From positions 372,659,633 to 372,723,632 of the forward strand of contig NC_053039.3 in NCBI RefSeq assembly GCF_002575655.3: a stretch of 64,000 nt of DNA, read 5' to 3'. This document shows, piece by piece, positions 1-11,266 of the stretch. The notes beneath the pieces are model-generated. The model saw only the letters and a program-made list of their open reading frames with translations. It did no database searches and was not told the origin of the DNA. How positions within the stretch are numbered: position 1 is the stretch's first letter; each line of letters opens with the position of its first letter. A program made the position numbers and the translations under genes. This DNA is from Aegilops tauschii subsp. strangulata. Lineage: Eukaryota; Streptophyta; Magnoliopsida; Poales; Poaceae.

Positions 1-1778
1 GGGGGAAGAAACAGTAAATACAGTGCAGACATAAGCATGAAGATGCGTGACATGACAATGAGCTGTGCTAGGTGTGCCCTAACGCGGCAGTAGGTAGTAC
101 CGGCGAAGGGGGGAACATCCGGAAAAGTATTCCCGATGTTTCGCATTTTCGGACGGATGAAACAGAGGGGGAAAGTTGCGAGTTCGATATGTTAGGGATG
201 TGTGGCGGATGAACGGGCTGCGTATCTGGGTTCGTCTCGTCGTTCTGAGCAACTTTCATGTACAACGTATTTTCATCCGAGCTACGGTTTATTTTATATG
301 AATTTTAGAAGATTTTAAATTAATTTTAGCGTTTATTTAATTAATTTAATACAACATTATCCAGAACAGTGTTTGCTGACGTCATCATGACGTCAGCATG
401 ACATCAGCAGTCAACAGAGGTGTTGACTCGGTCGCTGACGTGTGGGTCCCACTGGTCATTAACTTAGTTAACTAAACAGGATTAGTTAATTTAATTTAAG
501 TGATTAAATTAATTAATTAGGCTTAATTAGATTAATTAACAGGATTAATTAAGTAAATTAATTATCTTAATTAATTGATTATATTATTTTTATTCTTCTT
601 TTTTTTCTTTTCGTTCTCGGGGTGGGCCCCATATGTCATAGGGCCAGGGGCCTTTAGCGGGCACAGGGACAGGCGGGTGCAGGCGCTAGCGGGTTTCAGG
701 CGCGACCCGATCGGGCGCACGCCCAGGGGCGCCGCGGCGAACGAGGCCGGCAAGGCCGGGCGGTAGCCGGAGCGGGACGCCGACGGGAGGGCAGCAGGGC
801 GGGGGAGGCGAATGGTGGACGGCGGCGAGTAGTGGCCAAAACCGCGTCGGGGAAGCGGCAAGCAGGGACGGGCTGAATGCGGCGGCACGGGGGAGGAGCA
901 GCAGGGGAACCGGGGGCGGCGACGCGAGGAGCAGGGGCATGAGGTCGCGGGGGCGATTAAGGCCGCGAGCGAGAGAGGGGAGGAGCGCGGTGCAGGGGCC
1001 AGGGTCGACGGCGGGCGTGACAGGGGGGCGGCGTGTTGGGCGTTGCGGAGCAGGCCAGAGCGGGGGGCGCGGTGGCCGCGCGTAGCAACGGCGGCGTGAG
1101 GTCCGTGGCGAGGTGAGCACGGTGGCGCGGGCACGGCCGGCGCGTGCGATGGAGGACCGCAGCGGCAGTGGGGGAAAGAGGAGGCTGAGGGCCTCACCGG
1201 GCGTTTGTAGGGAACGGGGCAGCGGGGCGTGAGGTGGATGACGGGGACGACGGCGGAGAGGAGAAGCAGGCCGGCGGGGGAGCGCTCCGGGCGGCGGCGG
1301 CGTCCTGGCCCGGGGGCAGCGACCTCCTCCCCCGATCCCGATCCAATCGGGGAGAAGGGGGGCAGATATTTCGTGGGGGAGTGGGGTGTCGGTGGAGTGG
1401 GTTACGGGGGGTGAGGGGATAAGGAGTGGGGTGGGTGGCCGGCTGGGCCTGGTGGGTTGGCCCAGTTGGGCCACGGTCCAGGGGGTTTTCTTCTTTCTTT
1501 GTATTGTCTTTCTTTTATTTATTTTGTCTTCTGTTTTAATTCAATTTAAAATATTTATGCATTTTATAAAACTGTGTCTTCTACACCATAATTATCTATG
1601 TAATATTTAGTATAAACCGAACATTTTTATTTTACTGTTTGAAAACTTTTATTATTTACCAAATTTTGAATTTGAATTTTGGACCGGTTTTGATCTACCG
1701 ATAGATTAGCAACAGTAACGGAGGTAACGTTGCACCATTAGCGTGGGATTACGGTAGCTTAGTTACCTGGGCGTTACA
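1..1778 (-). repeat. 3' LTR of the chromovirus (cut by window edge)
   Basis: In element orientation the LTR starts TGTAACGCCC at 1778 and runs off the window at base 1. It aligns with the inner part of the 5' LTR at about 9358-11108. By eye there are about twenty differences in the first 320 aligned bases, plus small indels such as extra 'gacgtcatcat' units near 380, so insertion is not recent. Bases 620-1480 form a GC-rich island; 280-600 and 1490-1700 are AT-rich. The island gives long proline/arginine-rich frames that are not genes. Confidence 0.88.
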
Positions 1779-1790
1779 AAACTCCTCCAC
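1779..1790 (-). other. Polypurine tract of the chromovirus
   Basis: Read on the minus strand the bases just before the 3' LTR are AGTGGAGGAGTT followed by TGTAACG. A purine run directly abutting the 3' LTR is the expected plus-strand DNA primer. Confidence 0.75.
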
Positions 1791-1813
1791 TACAAGAAAT
1801 CTCGTCCCGAGAT

Positions 1814-4485
1814 TTAGGCGGTAGAAGGAAACAGTGCGGGGTATTCATCATGCAGGCGATCCTCGCGTTCCCAAGTGGCTTCATCTTCAGAATGGTGCGA
1901 CCACTGGACTTTGAGGAACTTGATCACCTTCTGACGTGTGCGGCGTTCAGCTTGGTCGAGAATGCGGACCGGATGCTCCTTATAGGAGAGGTCCTGCTGC
2001 AATTCGAGCACTTCATGATCCACTGCTCGGATTGGGTCCTTGAAGCAACGACGGAGCTGTGACACATGGAACACATCGTGAACCTGAGAAAGGTTTGGCG
2101 GAAGCTCCAGTTGGTATGCCACTTTTCCACGCCTTTCGAGAATAGTGAATGGGCCAATATAGCGAGGAGCTAGTTTGCCCTTGATTCCGAAGCGGTGAGC
2201 ACCCTTCATTGGTGTGACTCGAAGATAAGCCTTTTCGCCAGGTTGATAGACCATGTCTTTATGATGATGGTCATACTGACTCTTCTGACGTGACTGAGCA
2301 GTCTTGAGATTCTCACGAATAATGCGGACTTGTTCTTCGGCATGTTGGATAATATCCGGACCAAAAAGTGGTCGTTCCCCAGTTTCTGACCAGTTCAGAG
2401 GGGTTCGGCACTTTCGTCCATATAACACTTCGAAGGGGGCCATCTTCAGACTAGCTTGATAGCTATTATTATAAGAGAACTCGGCATACGGGTGAGATTC
2501 CTCCCATTTCTCGCCGAAGGAAATAACACAAGCTCGAAGCATGTCCTCGAGAACTTGGTTGACGCGTTGAACTTGCCCTTGCGACTGAGGATGAAACGCA
2601 GTACTGAATGACAGATGAGTTCCCATAGCTTCTTGGAAACTTGCCCAGAATCTTGAAGTGAATAAGCTGCCACGGTCTGAGCTGATAACCAGTGGAATAC
2701 CGTGGAGTGAAACAATCCTGGACATATAGAGCGTTGCCAGCTGACTAGCAGTGATCATTTCTTTGACCGCCAGAAAATGTGCAACTTTGGAAAGCCGGTC
2801 AATGACGACAAGAATAGCATCATTACCTTTCTGTGATTTGGGAAATCCAGTGACGAAGTCCATCTCAACATGGTCCCATTTCCATTCAGGAATAGAGATA
2901 GGTTGCAGAGTTCCAGCAGGCCTTTGATGTTCTGCTTTGATACGACGGCAAACGTCACACTCAGCAACATAACGAGCAATGTCTTGCTTCATATTAGACC
3001 ACCAGAATCTCTGACGGATGTCTTGGTACATCCTTGTACTACCAGGATGGATACATAGAGGCGTATCGTGAGCTTCTTTCATAACTTCCTGAGTCATATC
3101 CAGGTTTTTCTCTGCACATGGCACCACTAGGCGGCCCTTGAAGTACAAAGTGCCATCTTCAGCGATAGTGAAGAATGAGGGCTTTCCTTCTGCGAGGTAG
3201 CGCTTAATCTTGTGGGCTTCAGAGTCATATCCCTGTATTCTCTTGATGGAGTCCAAGAGATCTGGTTCGACGACCAGGGTATTGAGGGAACCCTGGGAAA
3301 CAACACGGAGGTTCATCTTGCGAAACTCCTTAGGAGGGGGAGCGAGTGCACCCGGAGGAACAATATGGAGGTTCAGCTTCCTGAATTCTTCAACAAGCGA
3401 GGGCTGAACTTTCTGAACCTGGAGGTGGTTGCAGTAAGACTTGCGGCTCAACGCATCAGCCATTACATTAGCCTTGCCTGGCGTATAGGAAATACCCAAG
3501 TCAAAGTTTGCAACAAGCTCCATCCATCTCTGCTGACGGAGGTTCAGGTCTGGCTGAGTAAACAGATACTTCAGACTTTGGTGGTCAGTGAAGATCTTGC
3601 AACGATTACCGAGAAGGTAATGTCGCCACTGCTTCAGCGCATGAATGATAGCAGCAAGTTCGAGGTCGTGAACTGGGTAGTTGTCTTCGTGAGGGCGCAA
3701 TTGCCGAGAGGCATAAGCAATCACTTTGCGGTCTTGCATAAGGACACAACCTAATCCTTGACGGGAAGCGTCGCAGTAAATGACGAAGTCCTTCTTAGTA
3801 TCAGGTGGAGCTAGAACTGGAGCAGAAGTCAACTTGTCTTTGAGTGCCTGGAAACTTTCCTGACATTTGTCTGTCCATTGGAACTTGAAGCCCTTATGCA
3901 ACAGGTTAGTCAGAGGCCTGGCGATCTTGGAGAAGTTCTCGACGAATCGACGACAATAGCTGGCGAGACCGAGAAAACTTCTGACTTGCTTAACGTTCTT
4001 GGGAGGAGTCCAATCAAGGATAGCCTGGACTCGTTCAGGGTTGACGGCAATACCATCCTTAGAGATGACATGCCCAAGATAGGTTACTTCGGGTAGCCAG
4101 AATTCACATTTGGAGAACTTGGCATATAGTTGATGCTCTCGTAGCTTTTCCAGCACAAGCCGAAGATGTTCAGCATGTTCCTCTTCGTTCTTGGAAAATA
4201 CCAGGATATCATCCAGATAAACCACGACGAACTTGTCGAGGTAATCCATGAATATATAGTTCATCAGACGAGAGAAGGTGGCTGGAGCATTGGTTAAACC
4301 GAAAGATATGACGGTGTACTCGTATGAACCATATCGAGTCACGAAGGCGGTCTTTGGGATATCCTCTTCGCGAACACGGATCTGATGGTAACCCAACCTC
4401 AAGTCGAGCTTAGAGAACACTGATGAACCTGCCAGTTGATCATATAGATCATTGATCCAAGGAAGAGGGTATTTATCTGAATGGT
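1814..4485 (-). CDS. pol: Chromovirus pol: RT, RNase H, integrase, chromodomain
   Basis: Encodes the enzymes that copy and integrate the element. The open stretch of about 890 residues is free of stops. It holds RT with [12 protein letters not shown] (YLDD at 4210-4221), RNase H starting at YCDAS, a [13 protein letters not shown] tether, an integrase zinc finger (H-H then CDVC), the integrase core and a C-terminal chromodomain (FLKVQW to [12 protein letters not shown]). The first integrase Asp (MDF) and second (SSDRGS) are present. The third catalytic residue, normally Glu in GQxER, is Gln (codon 2567-2569) and the preceding Asp-Gly-Gln reads Gln-Gly-Gln. The frame joins gag-protease only through a one-base shift at about 4471-4484, so no full polyprotein is made. 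Family membership is certain; activity is unlikely. Confidence 0.93.
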
Positions 4486-6291
4486 AGCTTGGTTTATAGG
4501 ACGGTAGTCTTGAACTAATCGGTTTGTCCCATCCTTCTTCTTGACAAAGAGAGAAGGTGCTCCCCAAGGAGAGCAACTTGGGCGAATGAATCCTTTGCGA
4601 AGAGATTTGTCGATTTCCTCCTTAAGCTCAAGGAGTTCATGCGGCGACATCTTGTAGGGTCGCTTGGCTATAGGAGTGGTGCCTGGTTTCAAGTCGATGA
4701 TGAATTCGACAGCTCTAGCAGGGGGAATCCCTGGTAGTTCTTCAGGAAAGACGTTGAGGAATTCACGCACGACGGGAATGTTTTCAATGCCCTCGAGTGG
4801 TGTAGCATTCAATGCATTCAATGCATAGAGCCTGGCCTCGGCATTTTGCACCAGATGAGCTTGGTAAGCAACTATTTCATCTGAAGGGTGAAGTAGATGG
4901 ACGGTCTTAGTGGCGCAAACTATGGAAGCGGTATGCGCTTTCAACCAATCCATCCCCAAAATGAGGTCGATGTTAGACGACTTCAGGATAATGGGAGAGG
5001 CATAGAATTCCAGCCCTTCGATTTCCACGGGGACGTCGATGCCAACCAGGGAGGTTTGACACTGTCCCACGGGGGTTTTGACCACTACCGAGGTGTTCAT
5101 CTCCTCACATTTAACGTCATGCTTGTATGCAAAATCTTCTGACATGAATGAATGCGATGCACCTGTATCAAATAAAATGGATGTTGGTACTGAATTTACG
5201 AGGAGTGTACCCATCACAGTAGCAGGCTGGTCTTGAGCTTCATTGAGATCAACGTGGTTGGCATGAACACGACCATAAGACTTGGCCTTGTTGCTACGGG
5301 GCTGGTTGCTTCCATGGCCAGTTGCTGGAAGTGCCAGTTGATTCTGGTACTGGTTGCATTCTCTAGCACGGTGTCCTGGTTGACCACACCTGAAGCACAG
5401 GCCATTATTGGGAGTGGGAACAGGAGCTTGGGGTGGTGGAGCTGGAAGTCTTGGCTGCCTAGATGGTGGTGGAGGCAGACGAGGTGCAGCATAGGTCTGC
5501 CTTGGGGCAGATGCATTTGGACGGTACATGCTGTTTGGGATCCGTATCTTACGCTTCTGTGAGGGCGGGCCCAAAGATGAGCCCGTGTCACGGTTGCGCC
5601 TGTGAGAGCTCTGGTATTCCTGCAGACCAGTTTTGACATTGATGGCCATGTTCACCAAGGTGGCGAAATCAGCAAAGTCATGCACCAGAACTGCGAGCTT
5701 GATGTCAGCTTGAAGGCCATCACGGAACTTCTCTTGTCTGCGTGCATCAGTTGCAATGTCCTCTTCAGCATAGCGAGACAAGTCCAGAAACTCCCGCTGA
5801 TACGCTTCAACAGTTTTGTTGCCTTGGGTGAGGTTGCGGAACTCACGCTTCTTCCGGTCCATGGCTCCCTGAGGTATGAAGCGGGCACGGAAAGCAGCTT
5901 GGAAGTCTGGCCATGTGATGATTGTTCCAGCTGGCAGAGTACGCCTGTGGCTGTCCCACCATTGAGCTGCGGGTCCCTTCAGGAAGAAGGAAGCAAAGGT
6001 GACATAGCTGGCAGGGGCTACATCGGCCGACTCCATCTCATAGGTGATGTCACGGAGCCAGTCATTAGCATCCAGAGGCTGAGTTGAGCTGCGGTACACA
6101 GTTGGGTTGAGGCGCATGAAATCCTGCAGAGTTACTTGGGTTGGTTGCTGGTCCATATTGGGGCGAGGAAACTGAGCCATCATATTTTCCATGAATTGGC
6201 GGTTCAGTTCGAACTGTTGGATCATACCAGCCATGTACTCAAGTGGTGGTGGGGCATTGCCACCACTACCACGACCACCTGGTCTAACCAT
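4399..6291 (-). CDS. gag-pro: Chromovirus gag-protease and start of RT
   Basis: Structural protein and aspartic protease. I chose the ATG at 6291 (MVRPGGRG); a longer frame begins at 6354 but the typical chromovirus Gag start fits 6291. Visible parts: a retrotransposon Gag core (residues ~70-230, with [11 protein letters not shown]), a basic/proline-rich linker, one CCHC zinc knuckle ([14 protein letters not shown]), then protease with active site [10 protein letters not shown], and the RT N-terminus (KKKDGTNR). The frame leaves RT at about 4471-4484 by a one-base change and ends at 4399 with unrelated residues. The sequence just upstream of the ATG (minus strand, tatattagcag|gATG) looks like a splice acceptor. 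Confidence 0.92.
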   Translation of the reverse strand: MVRPGGRGSGGNAPPPLEYMAGMIQQFELNRQFMENMMAQFPRPNMDQQPTQVTLQDFMRLNPTVYRSSTQPLDANDWLRDITYEMESADVAPASYVTFASFFLKGPAAQWWDSHRRTLPAGTIITWPDFQAAFRARFIPQGAMDRKKREFRNLTQGNKTVEAYQREFLDLSRYAEEDIATDARRQEKFRDGLQADIKLAVLVHDFADFATLVNMAINVKTGLQEYQSSHRRNRDTGSSLGPPSQKRKIRIPNSMYRPNASAPRQTYAAPRLPPPPSRQPRLPAPPPQAPVPTPNNGLCFRCGQPGHRARECNQYQNQLALPATGHGSNQPRSNKAKSYGRVHANHVDLNEAQDQPATVMGTLLVNSVPTSILFDTGASHSFMSEDFAYKHDVKCEEMNTSVVVKTPVGQCQTSLVGIDVPVEIEGLEFYASPIILKSSNIDLILGMDWLKAHTASIVCATKTVHLLHPSDEIVAYQAHLVQNAEARLYALNALNATPLEGIENIPVVREFLNVFPEELPGIPPARAVEFIIDLKPGTTPIAKRPYKMSPHELLELKEEIDKSLRKGFIRPSCSPWGAPSLFVKKKDGTNRLVQDYRPINQATIQINTLFLGSMIYMINWQVHQCSLSST

Positions 6292-6528
6292 CCTGCTAAT
6301 ATATAACAGGGGTAGTTCAGCATTGAGAAATTTGCAAAAACAAGAATCATTCATGATGAAACATGCATAATGAAAGGAGCACGATAGCTACTACATAGTA
6401 GTCGGCATAACTTACAAAAGGGGTCATGCATAGAGTTCAGTACACAGAGTTCAGTACCTATACTAAAACAACATAGGCGGCACACAGGCTCGCGGCGAAT
6501 GCATCTAACACTAACAAGCAAGCCTACA

Positions 6529-7284
6529 TCAGTCCCAAGAGGTACTGTGGAGGTAGGTGTAGCCTGAAAGCTGGTAGTGTCGCATCGGCAACTCCACGTC
6601 AGCAACTTGGGGTCCACGAATACTCTGGTGCAGAACCTGACGCTCAGGTGGCAGAAGAGGTCCAAGTGCGGGAGAGTGGCCTCCCACATCTGGCCAGCCG
6701 ACACCATGGGGCATCACAGTCCTGGCTGGGTAGATCGCAGAACGGGGCAGCTCCCTAGATCGGACAAAGGGGTGCAACAGCGTCAGAGCACGGTAAAGGT
6801 GCTGACGGGTGGTGTACAACTCGTGGCGAAGAGCTCGGTTAGCTCGATCCAGCCCATCAGCATGCAGAACCAGGTTCTGATGGTAGAAGGGATCTCGGGT
6901 GACAGTGCAGTAGGCAGCAGTATAGTATCCCTCCGCACCAACATCAGATACGATAGCAATGTGCCTGAAAGGGGAGGTGTCCAACTCCCGATACTCTCCA
7001 CGAAGACGTGTCAGAGCAGCATAAGCAGCATCGTGGACAGCCATATCGATGGTCACTCCAACACCATGAGCGGTGTGCAACACAGTAGTGGAGTCATACT
7101 CTCGCGAGTAGAGGTGGACGATGGCACGGTACTGCTCCTGGTTAAAGTCCTGGTACTCCTCGTAGACGGTGTACTCAGGGTGCCAGCGATAACCCAGATA
7201 GGTCATCATCTCAGCTAGCACAGTAGGTGATCCCGAGGCACCAATGGCCGTCGTGTGGCGCACGACCTGCCTCGTGGGTTCCAT
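6529..7284 (-). CDS. Extra ORF ahead of gag, dsRBD-like N-terminus
   Basis: Open reading frame of 251 residues between the primer site and gag, same strand as gag. I use the ATG at 7284 (MEPTRQVVRH); a frame extension to 7305 starts with TTG. I do not recognise a named family. Residues ~22-95 follow the double-stranded-RNA-binding fold pattern: a short helix (LAEMMTYL), P-x-Y, a beta region (QYRAIVHLYS), GVG, then an alanine-rich helix (AVHDAAYAALTRL). The lysines that usually contact RNA at the start of that last helix are absent, so RNA binding is doubtful. The middle and C-terminus (to HSTSWD) have no motif I know. The intact frame, in an element with only one frameshift elsewhere, suggests past selection. 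The ATG directly follows tttgctttcag, a good splice acceptor. Confidence 0.7.
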   Translation of the reverse strand: MEPTRQVVRHTTAIGASGSPTVLAEMMTYLGYRWHPEYTVYEEYQDFNQEQYRAIVHLYSREYDSTTVLHTAHGVGVTIDMAVHDAAYAALTRLRGEYRELDTSPFRHIAIVSDVGAEGYYTAAYCTVTRDPFYHQNLVLHADGLDRANRALRHELYTTRQHLYRALTLLHPFVRSRELPRSAIYPARTVMPHGVGWPDVGGHSPALGPLLPPERQVLHQSIRGPQVADVELPMRHYQLSGYTYLHSTSWD

Positions 7285-7603
7285 CTGAAAGCAAAGATGT
7301 TTCAAAGGATCAAATGACAGTGTGTGAATTGTTCAAAATACTATTCTAAGAAATAACTATGGCTTATCCAACTTTGGGGTGAATGCGGTCACGAGATCCT
7401 AGTGTTAGAGTTAGTAAATTCATTTAACCCGAGTAGAAGAGAGTTCAGAGTCCATGAGTAAAGGTCGAGGAGTAAAAGATCCTAGTACCACCCAATGGCG
7501 ACGTGGGCCCGTAAGACACACAGCCATGTTAGTAAAAGTTTTGTAATGTCTAGACTCGACTTCGTCCAAGGAGTGTGGAAAGGGGGATTCCTACAGGCAG
7601 TCG
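7285..7603 (-). other. 5' leader of the chromovirus
   Basis: About 320 bases between the primer site and the extra ORF. No coding frame. The end next to the ORF (7285-7296, minus strand) resembles a splice acceptor, so the leader may hold the 3' end of an intron; no donor was firmly identified. Confidence 0.6.
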
Positions 7604-7615
7604 GCTCTGATACCA
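7604..7615 (-). other. Primer-binding site, tRNA-Met type
   Basis: Minus strand reads TGGTATCAGAGC, the usual primer complementary to initiator tRNA-Met, a few bases inside the LTR end. Confidence 0.92.
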
Positions 7616-7618
7616 ACT

Positions 7619-10600
7619 TGTGACGCCCCCGATTTGACCGTACACTAATCATGCACGCAAATGTGTACGATCAAGATGAGGGACTCACGGGAAGATATCA
7701 CAACACAACTCTAAAACATAAATAAGTCATACAAGCATCATAATACAAGCCAGGGGCCTCGAGGGCTCGAATACAAGTGCTCGATCATAGACGAATCAGC
7801 GGAAGCAACAATATTTGAGTACAGACATAAGTTAAACAAGTTTGCCTTAAGAAGGCTAGCACAAACTGGGATACAGATTGAAAGAGGCGCAGGCCTCCTG
7901 CCTGGGATCCTCCTAACTACTCTTGGTTGTCGCCAGCGGGCTGCACGTAGTAGTAGGCACCTCCAGTGTCGTAGGAGTCATCGTCGACGGTGGCGTCCGG
8001 CTCCAGGACTCCAGCCTCTGGTTGCGACAATCAGGTAGAAAGGAAAGGGGGAAAAGAGGAAGGAAAGCAACCGTGAGTACTCATCCAAAGTACTCGCAAG
8101 CAAGGAGCTACACTACATATGCATGGATATATGTGTAAAGGGTCATATCAGTGGACTGAACTGCAGAATGCCAGAATAAGAGGGGGATAGCTAGTCCTGT
8201 CGAAGACTACGCTTCTGGTAGCCTCCATCTTGCAGCATGTAGAAGAGAGTAGATTGAAGTCCTCCAAGTAGCATCGCATAACATAATCCTATCCGGCGAT
8301 CCCCTCCTCGTCGCCCTGTTAGAGAGCGATCACCGGGTTGTATCTGGCACTTGGAAGGGTGTATTTTATTAAGGATCCGGTACTAGTTGTCATAAGGTCA
8401 AGGTACAACTCCGAGTCGTCCTTTTACTGAGGGACACGGCTATTCGAATAGATAAACTTCCCTGCAGGGGTGCACCACATAACCCAACACGCTCGATCCC
8501 ATTTGGCCGGACACAGTTTCCTGGGTCATGCCTGGCCTCGTAAGATCAACACGTCGCAGCCCCACCTAGGCACAACAGAGAGGTCAGCACGCCGGTCTAA
8601 ATCCTATGTGCGCAGGGGTCTGGGCCCATCGCCCATTGCACACCTGCACGTTCCGTACGCGGCCGGAAGCAGACCTAGCCTAGTGGCGTTCCAGTCCAAT
8701 CCGGCGTGCGCCGCTCGGTCGCTGACGTCACGAAGGCTTCGGCTGATACCACGACGTCGAGTGCCCATAACTGTTCCCGCGTAGTTGGTTAGTGCGTACA
8801 GACCAAATGGCCAGACTCAGATCAAATACCAAGAACTCGTTAAGCGTGTTATTTTGAAGTAACCGCGGTCGCCGTCCAGGGCCAGGCCCACCTCTCGCCT
8901 AGGTGGTCTCAACCTGCCCTGTCGCTCCGCCACAAAGATCCACTTGCGGGTACTCCTACGAGCCGACCCGACTTTAGTCACCACAGGTGTCATGTATAGA
9001 GTATATAAGTATATACCCGTGATCACCGCCCAAGTGATCACGGCCCGATAGTATAGCACAGCAGACGGACAAGAATGTAGGGCCACTGATGGAAAACTAG
9101 CATCCTATACTAAGCATGTAGGATTGCAGGTAAAGGTAACAACAGTAGTAGCAAGGACAGGCTATGCATCCGGATAGGATTAACGGAAAGCAGTAACATG
9201 CTACACTACTAATGCAAGCAGTATAGAGAAGAATAGGCGATATCTGGTGATCAAGGGGGGGCTTGCCTGGTTGCTCTGGCAAGTAGGAGGGGTCGTCAAC
9301 TCCGTAGTCGAACTGGGCTGCAGCAGCGTCGGTCTCGTAGTCTGTCGGAGAGAAGAGGGGGAAGAAACAGTAAATACAATGCAAACATAAGCATGACGAT
9401 GCGTGACATGATAATGAGCGGTGCTAGGTGTGCCCTAACGCGGCAGTAGGTGGTACTGGCGAAGGGGGGAACATCCGGGAAACTATTCCCGATGTTTCGC
9501 ATTTTCGAACAGATGAAACGGAGGGGGGAAGTTGCGAGTTCGATATGTTAGGGATGTGTGGCGGACGAACGGGATGCGTATCTGGGTTCGTCTCGTCGTT
9601 CTGAGCAACTTTTATGTACAAAGTATTTTCATCCGAGCTACGGTTTATTTTATATGAATTTTTAAAAATTTAAATTAATTTTAGCATTTATTTAATTAAT
9701 TTAATACAACATTATATGGAACAGTGTTTGCTGACGTCAGCAGTCAAGAAAGGTGTTGACTGGGTCACTGACGTGTGGGTCCCACTGGTCATTGACTTAG
9801 TTAACTAAACAGGATTAGTTAATTTAATTTAAGTGATTAAATTAATTAATTAGGCTTAATTAGATTAATTAACAGGATTAATTAAGTAAATTAATTATCT
9901 TAATTAATTGATTATATTATTTTTATTCTTTTTTCTTTTCGTTCTGGGGGTGGGCCCCATATGTCATAGGGCCAGGGGCCTTTAGCGGGCACAGGGACAG
10001 GCGGGTGCGGGCGCTAGCGGGTTTCAGGCGCGACCCGATCGGGCGCACGCCCAGGGGCGCCGCGGCGAACGAGGCCGGCGAGGCCGGGCGGTCGCCGGAG
10101 GGGGACGCCGGCGGGAGGGCAGCAGGGCGGGGGAGGCGAATGGTGGACTGTGGCGAGTAGTGGCCAAAACCGCGTCGGGGAAGCGGCAAGCAGGGACGGG
10201 CCGAATGCGGCGGCACGGGGGAGAATCAGCAGGGGAACCGGGGGCGGCGGCGCGAGGAGCAGGGGCATGGGGTCGCGGGGGCGATTAAGGCCGCGAGCGA
10301 GAGAGAGGAGGAGCGCGGTGCAGGGGCCAGGGTCGACGGCGGGCGCGACAGGGGGGCGGCGTGTTGGGCGTTGCGGAGCAGGCCAGAGCGGGGGGCGCGG
10401 TGGCCGGGCGTAGCAACGGCGGCGCGAGGTCCGCGGCGAGGTGAGCACGGTGGCGCGGGCACGGCCGGCGCGTGCGATGGAGGACCGCAGCGGCAGTGGG
10501 GGAAAGAGGAGGCTGGGGGCCTCACCGGGCATTTGTAGGGAACGGGGCAGCGGGGCGTGAGGTGGATGACGGGGACGACGGCGGAGAGGAGAAGCAGGCC

Positions 10601-11108
10601 GGCGGGGGAGCGCTCCGAGCGGCGGCGGCGTCCTGGCGCAGGGGCAGCGACCTCCTCCCCCGATCCTGATCCAATCGGGGAGAGGGGGGCAGATATTTCG
10701 TGGGAGGGAGTGGGGTGTCGGTGGAGTGGGTTACGGGGGGTGAGGGGATAAGGAGTGGGGTGGGTGGCCGGCTGGGCCTGGTGGGTTGGCCCAGTTGGGC
10801 CACGGTCCAGGGGGGTTTTCTTCTTTCTTTGTATTGTCTTTCTTTTATTTATTTTGTCTTCTGTTTTAATTCAATTTAAAATATTTATGCATTTTATAAA
10901 ACTGTGTCTTCTACACCATAATTATCTATGTAATATTTAGTATAAACCGAACATTTTTATTTTACTGTTTGAAAACTTTTATTATTTACCAAATTTTGAA
11001 ATTGAATTTTGGACCGGTTTTGATCTAACGATAGATTAGCAACAGTAACAGAGGTAACGTGGCACCATTAGCGTGAGATTACTGTAGCTTAGTTACCCGG
11101 GTGTTACA
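7619..11108 (-). repeat. 5' LTR of the chromovirus, about 3.49 kb
   Basis: Starts TGTAACACCC at 11108 (minus strand) and ends ...GGCGTCACA near 7619 (or two bases later), next to the primer site. Its outer ~1750 bases match 1-1778. At 3.5 kb it is long for a gypsy LTR. A GC-rich island (about 9950-10800) repeats that of the other LTR. No coding gene is supported; long frames here are compositional. Confidence 0.85.
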
Positions 11109-11219
11109 GAGAGGGCCCGAACCTGGGTAAACATCGTGTCCCCCGCCTCCTGTTACCATCCGCCTTAGACGCACAGTTTGGGATCCCCAACCCGAGATCC
11201 GCCGGTTTTGACACCGAAA
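11109..11219 (+). repeat. Remnant of 5' LTR, Fatima-like copy A
   Basis: Matches the last 111 bases of the LTRs at 21092, 31718 and 40355 (from gagggcccgaacc to gacaccga). The upstream part was displaced by the chromovirus insertion. The terminal CA is AA here. Confidence 0.9.
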
Positions 11220-11238
11220 TTGGTGCTTTCATTGAGAG
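11220..11238 (+). other. Primer-binding site region, copy A
   Basis: TTGGTGCTTTCATTGAGAG directly follows the LTR, identical in copy C at 32189. Its position marks it as the primer site; I did not assign the tRNA. Confidence 0.7.
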
Positions 11239-11266
11239 TTCCACTGTGCCGTCACCACAAGGCTTG

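Larger units (their letters stand above)
1..11108 (-). mobile_element. Ty3/gypsy chromovirus (Tekay-type), nearly complete
   Basis: Minus-strand LTR retrotransposon. Right to left it has a 5' LTR, a tRNA-Met-type primer site, an extra ORF, gag-protease, RT-RNase H-integrase-chromodomain, a polypurine tract and a 3' LTR cut by the window edge. Bases 1-1778 align with about 9358-11108, which defines the LTRs. The 3' domain order plus chromodomain and primer TGGTATCAGAGC fit the Tekay clade of chromoviruses; the clade call is inference. It is inserted in the 5' LTR of the Fatima-like element that resumes at 11109; the right flank begins GAGAG, the probable 5 bp target duplication, whose partner is off-window. 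Coding damage is light: one frameshift in RT and a changed integrase catalytic site. Confidence 0.9.

Noticed and set aside
571..1474. Long proline/arginine-rich frames on the minus strand (and similar at 9923-10803)
   Set aside because: They lie in the GC-rich island of the LTR, are repeated in both LTRs with no shared coding constraint, and have only low-complexity composition.
3212..3754. Plus-strand frame of 180 residues opposite the chromovirus pol
   Set aside because: It is the complement of well-defined RNase H/linker coding sequence and has no domain.
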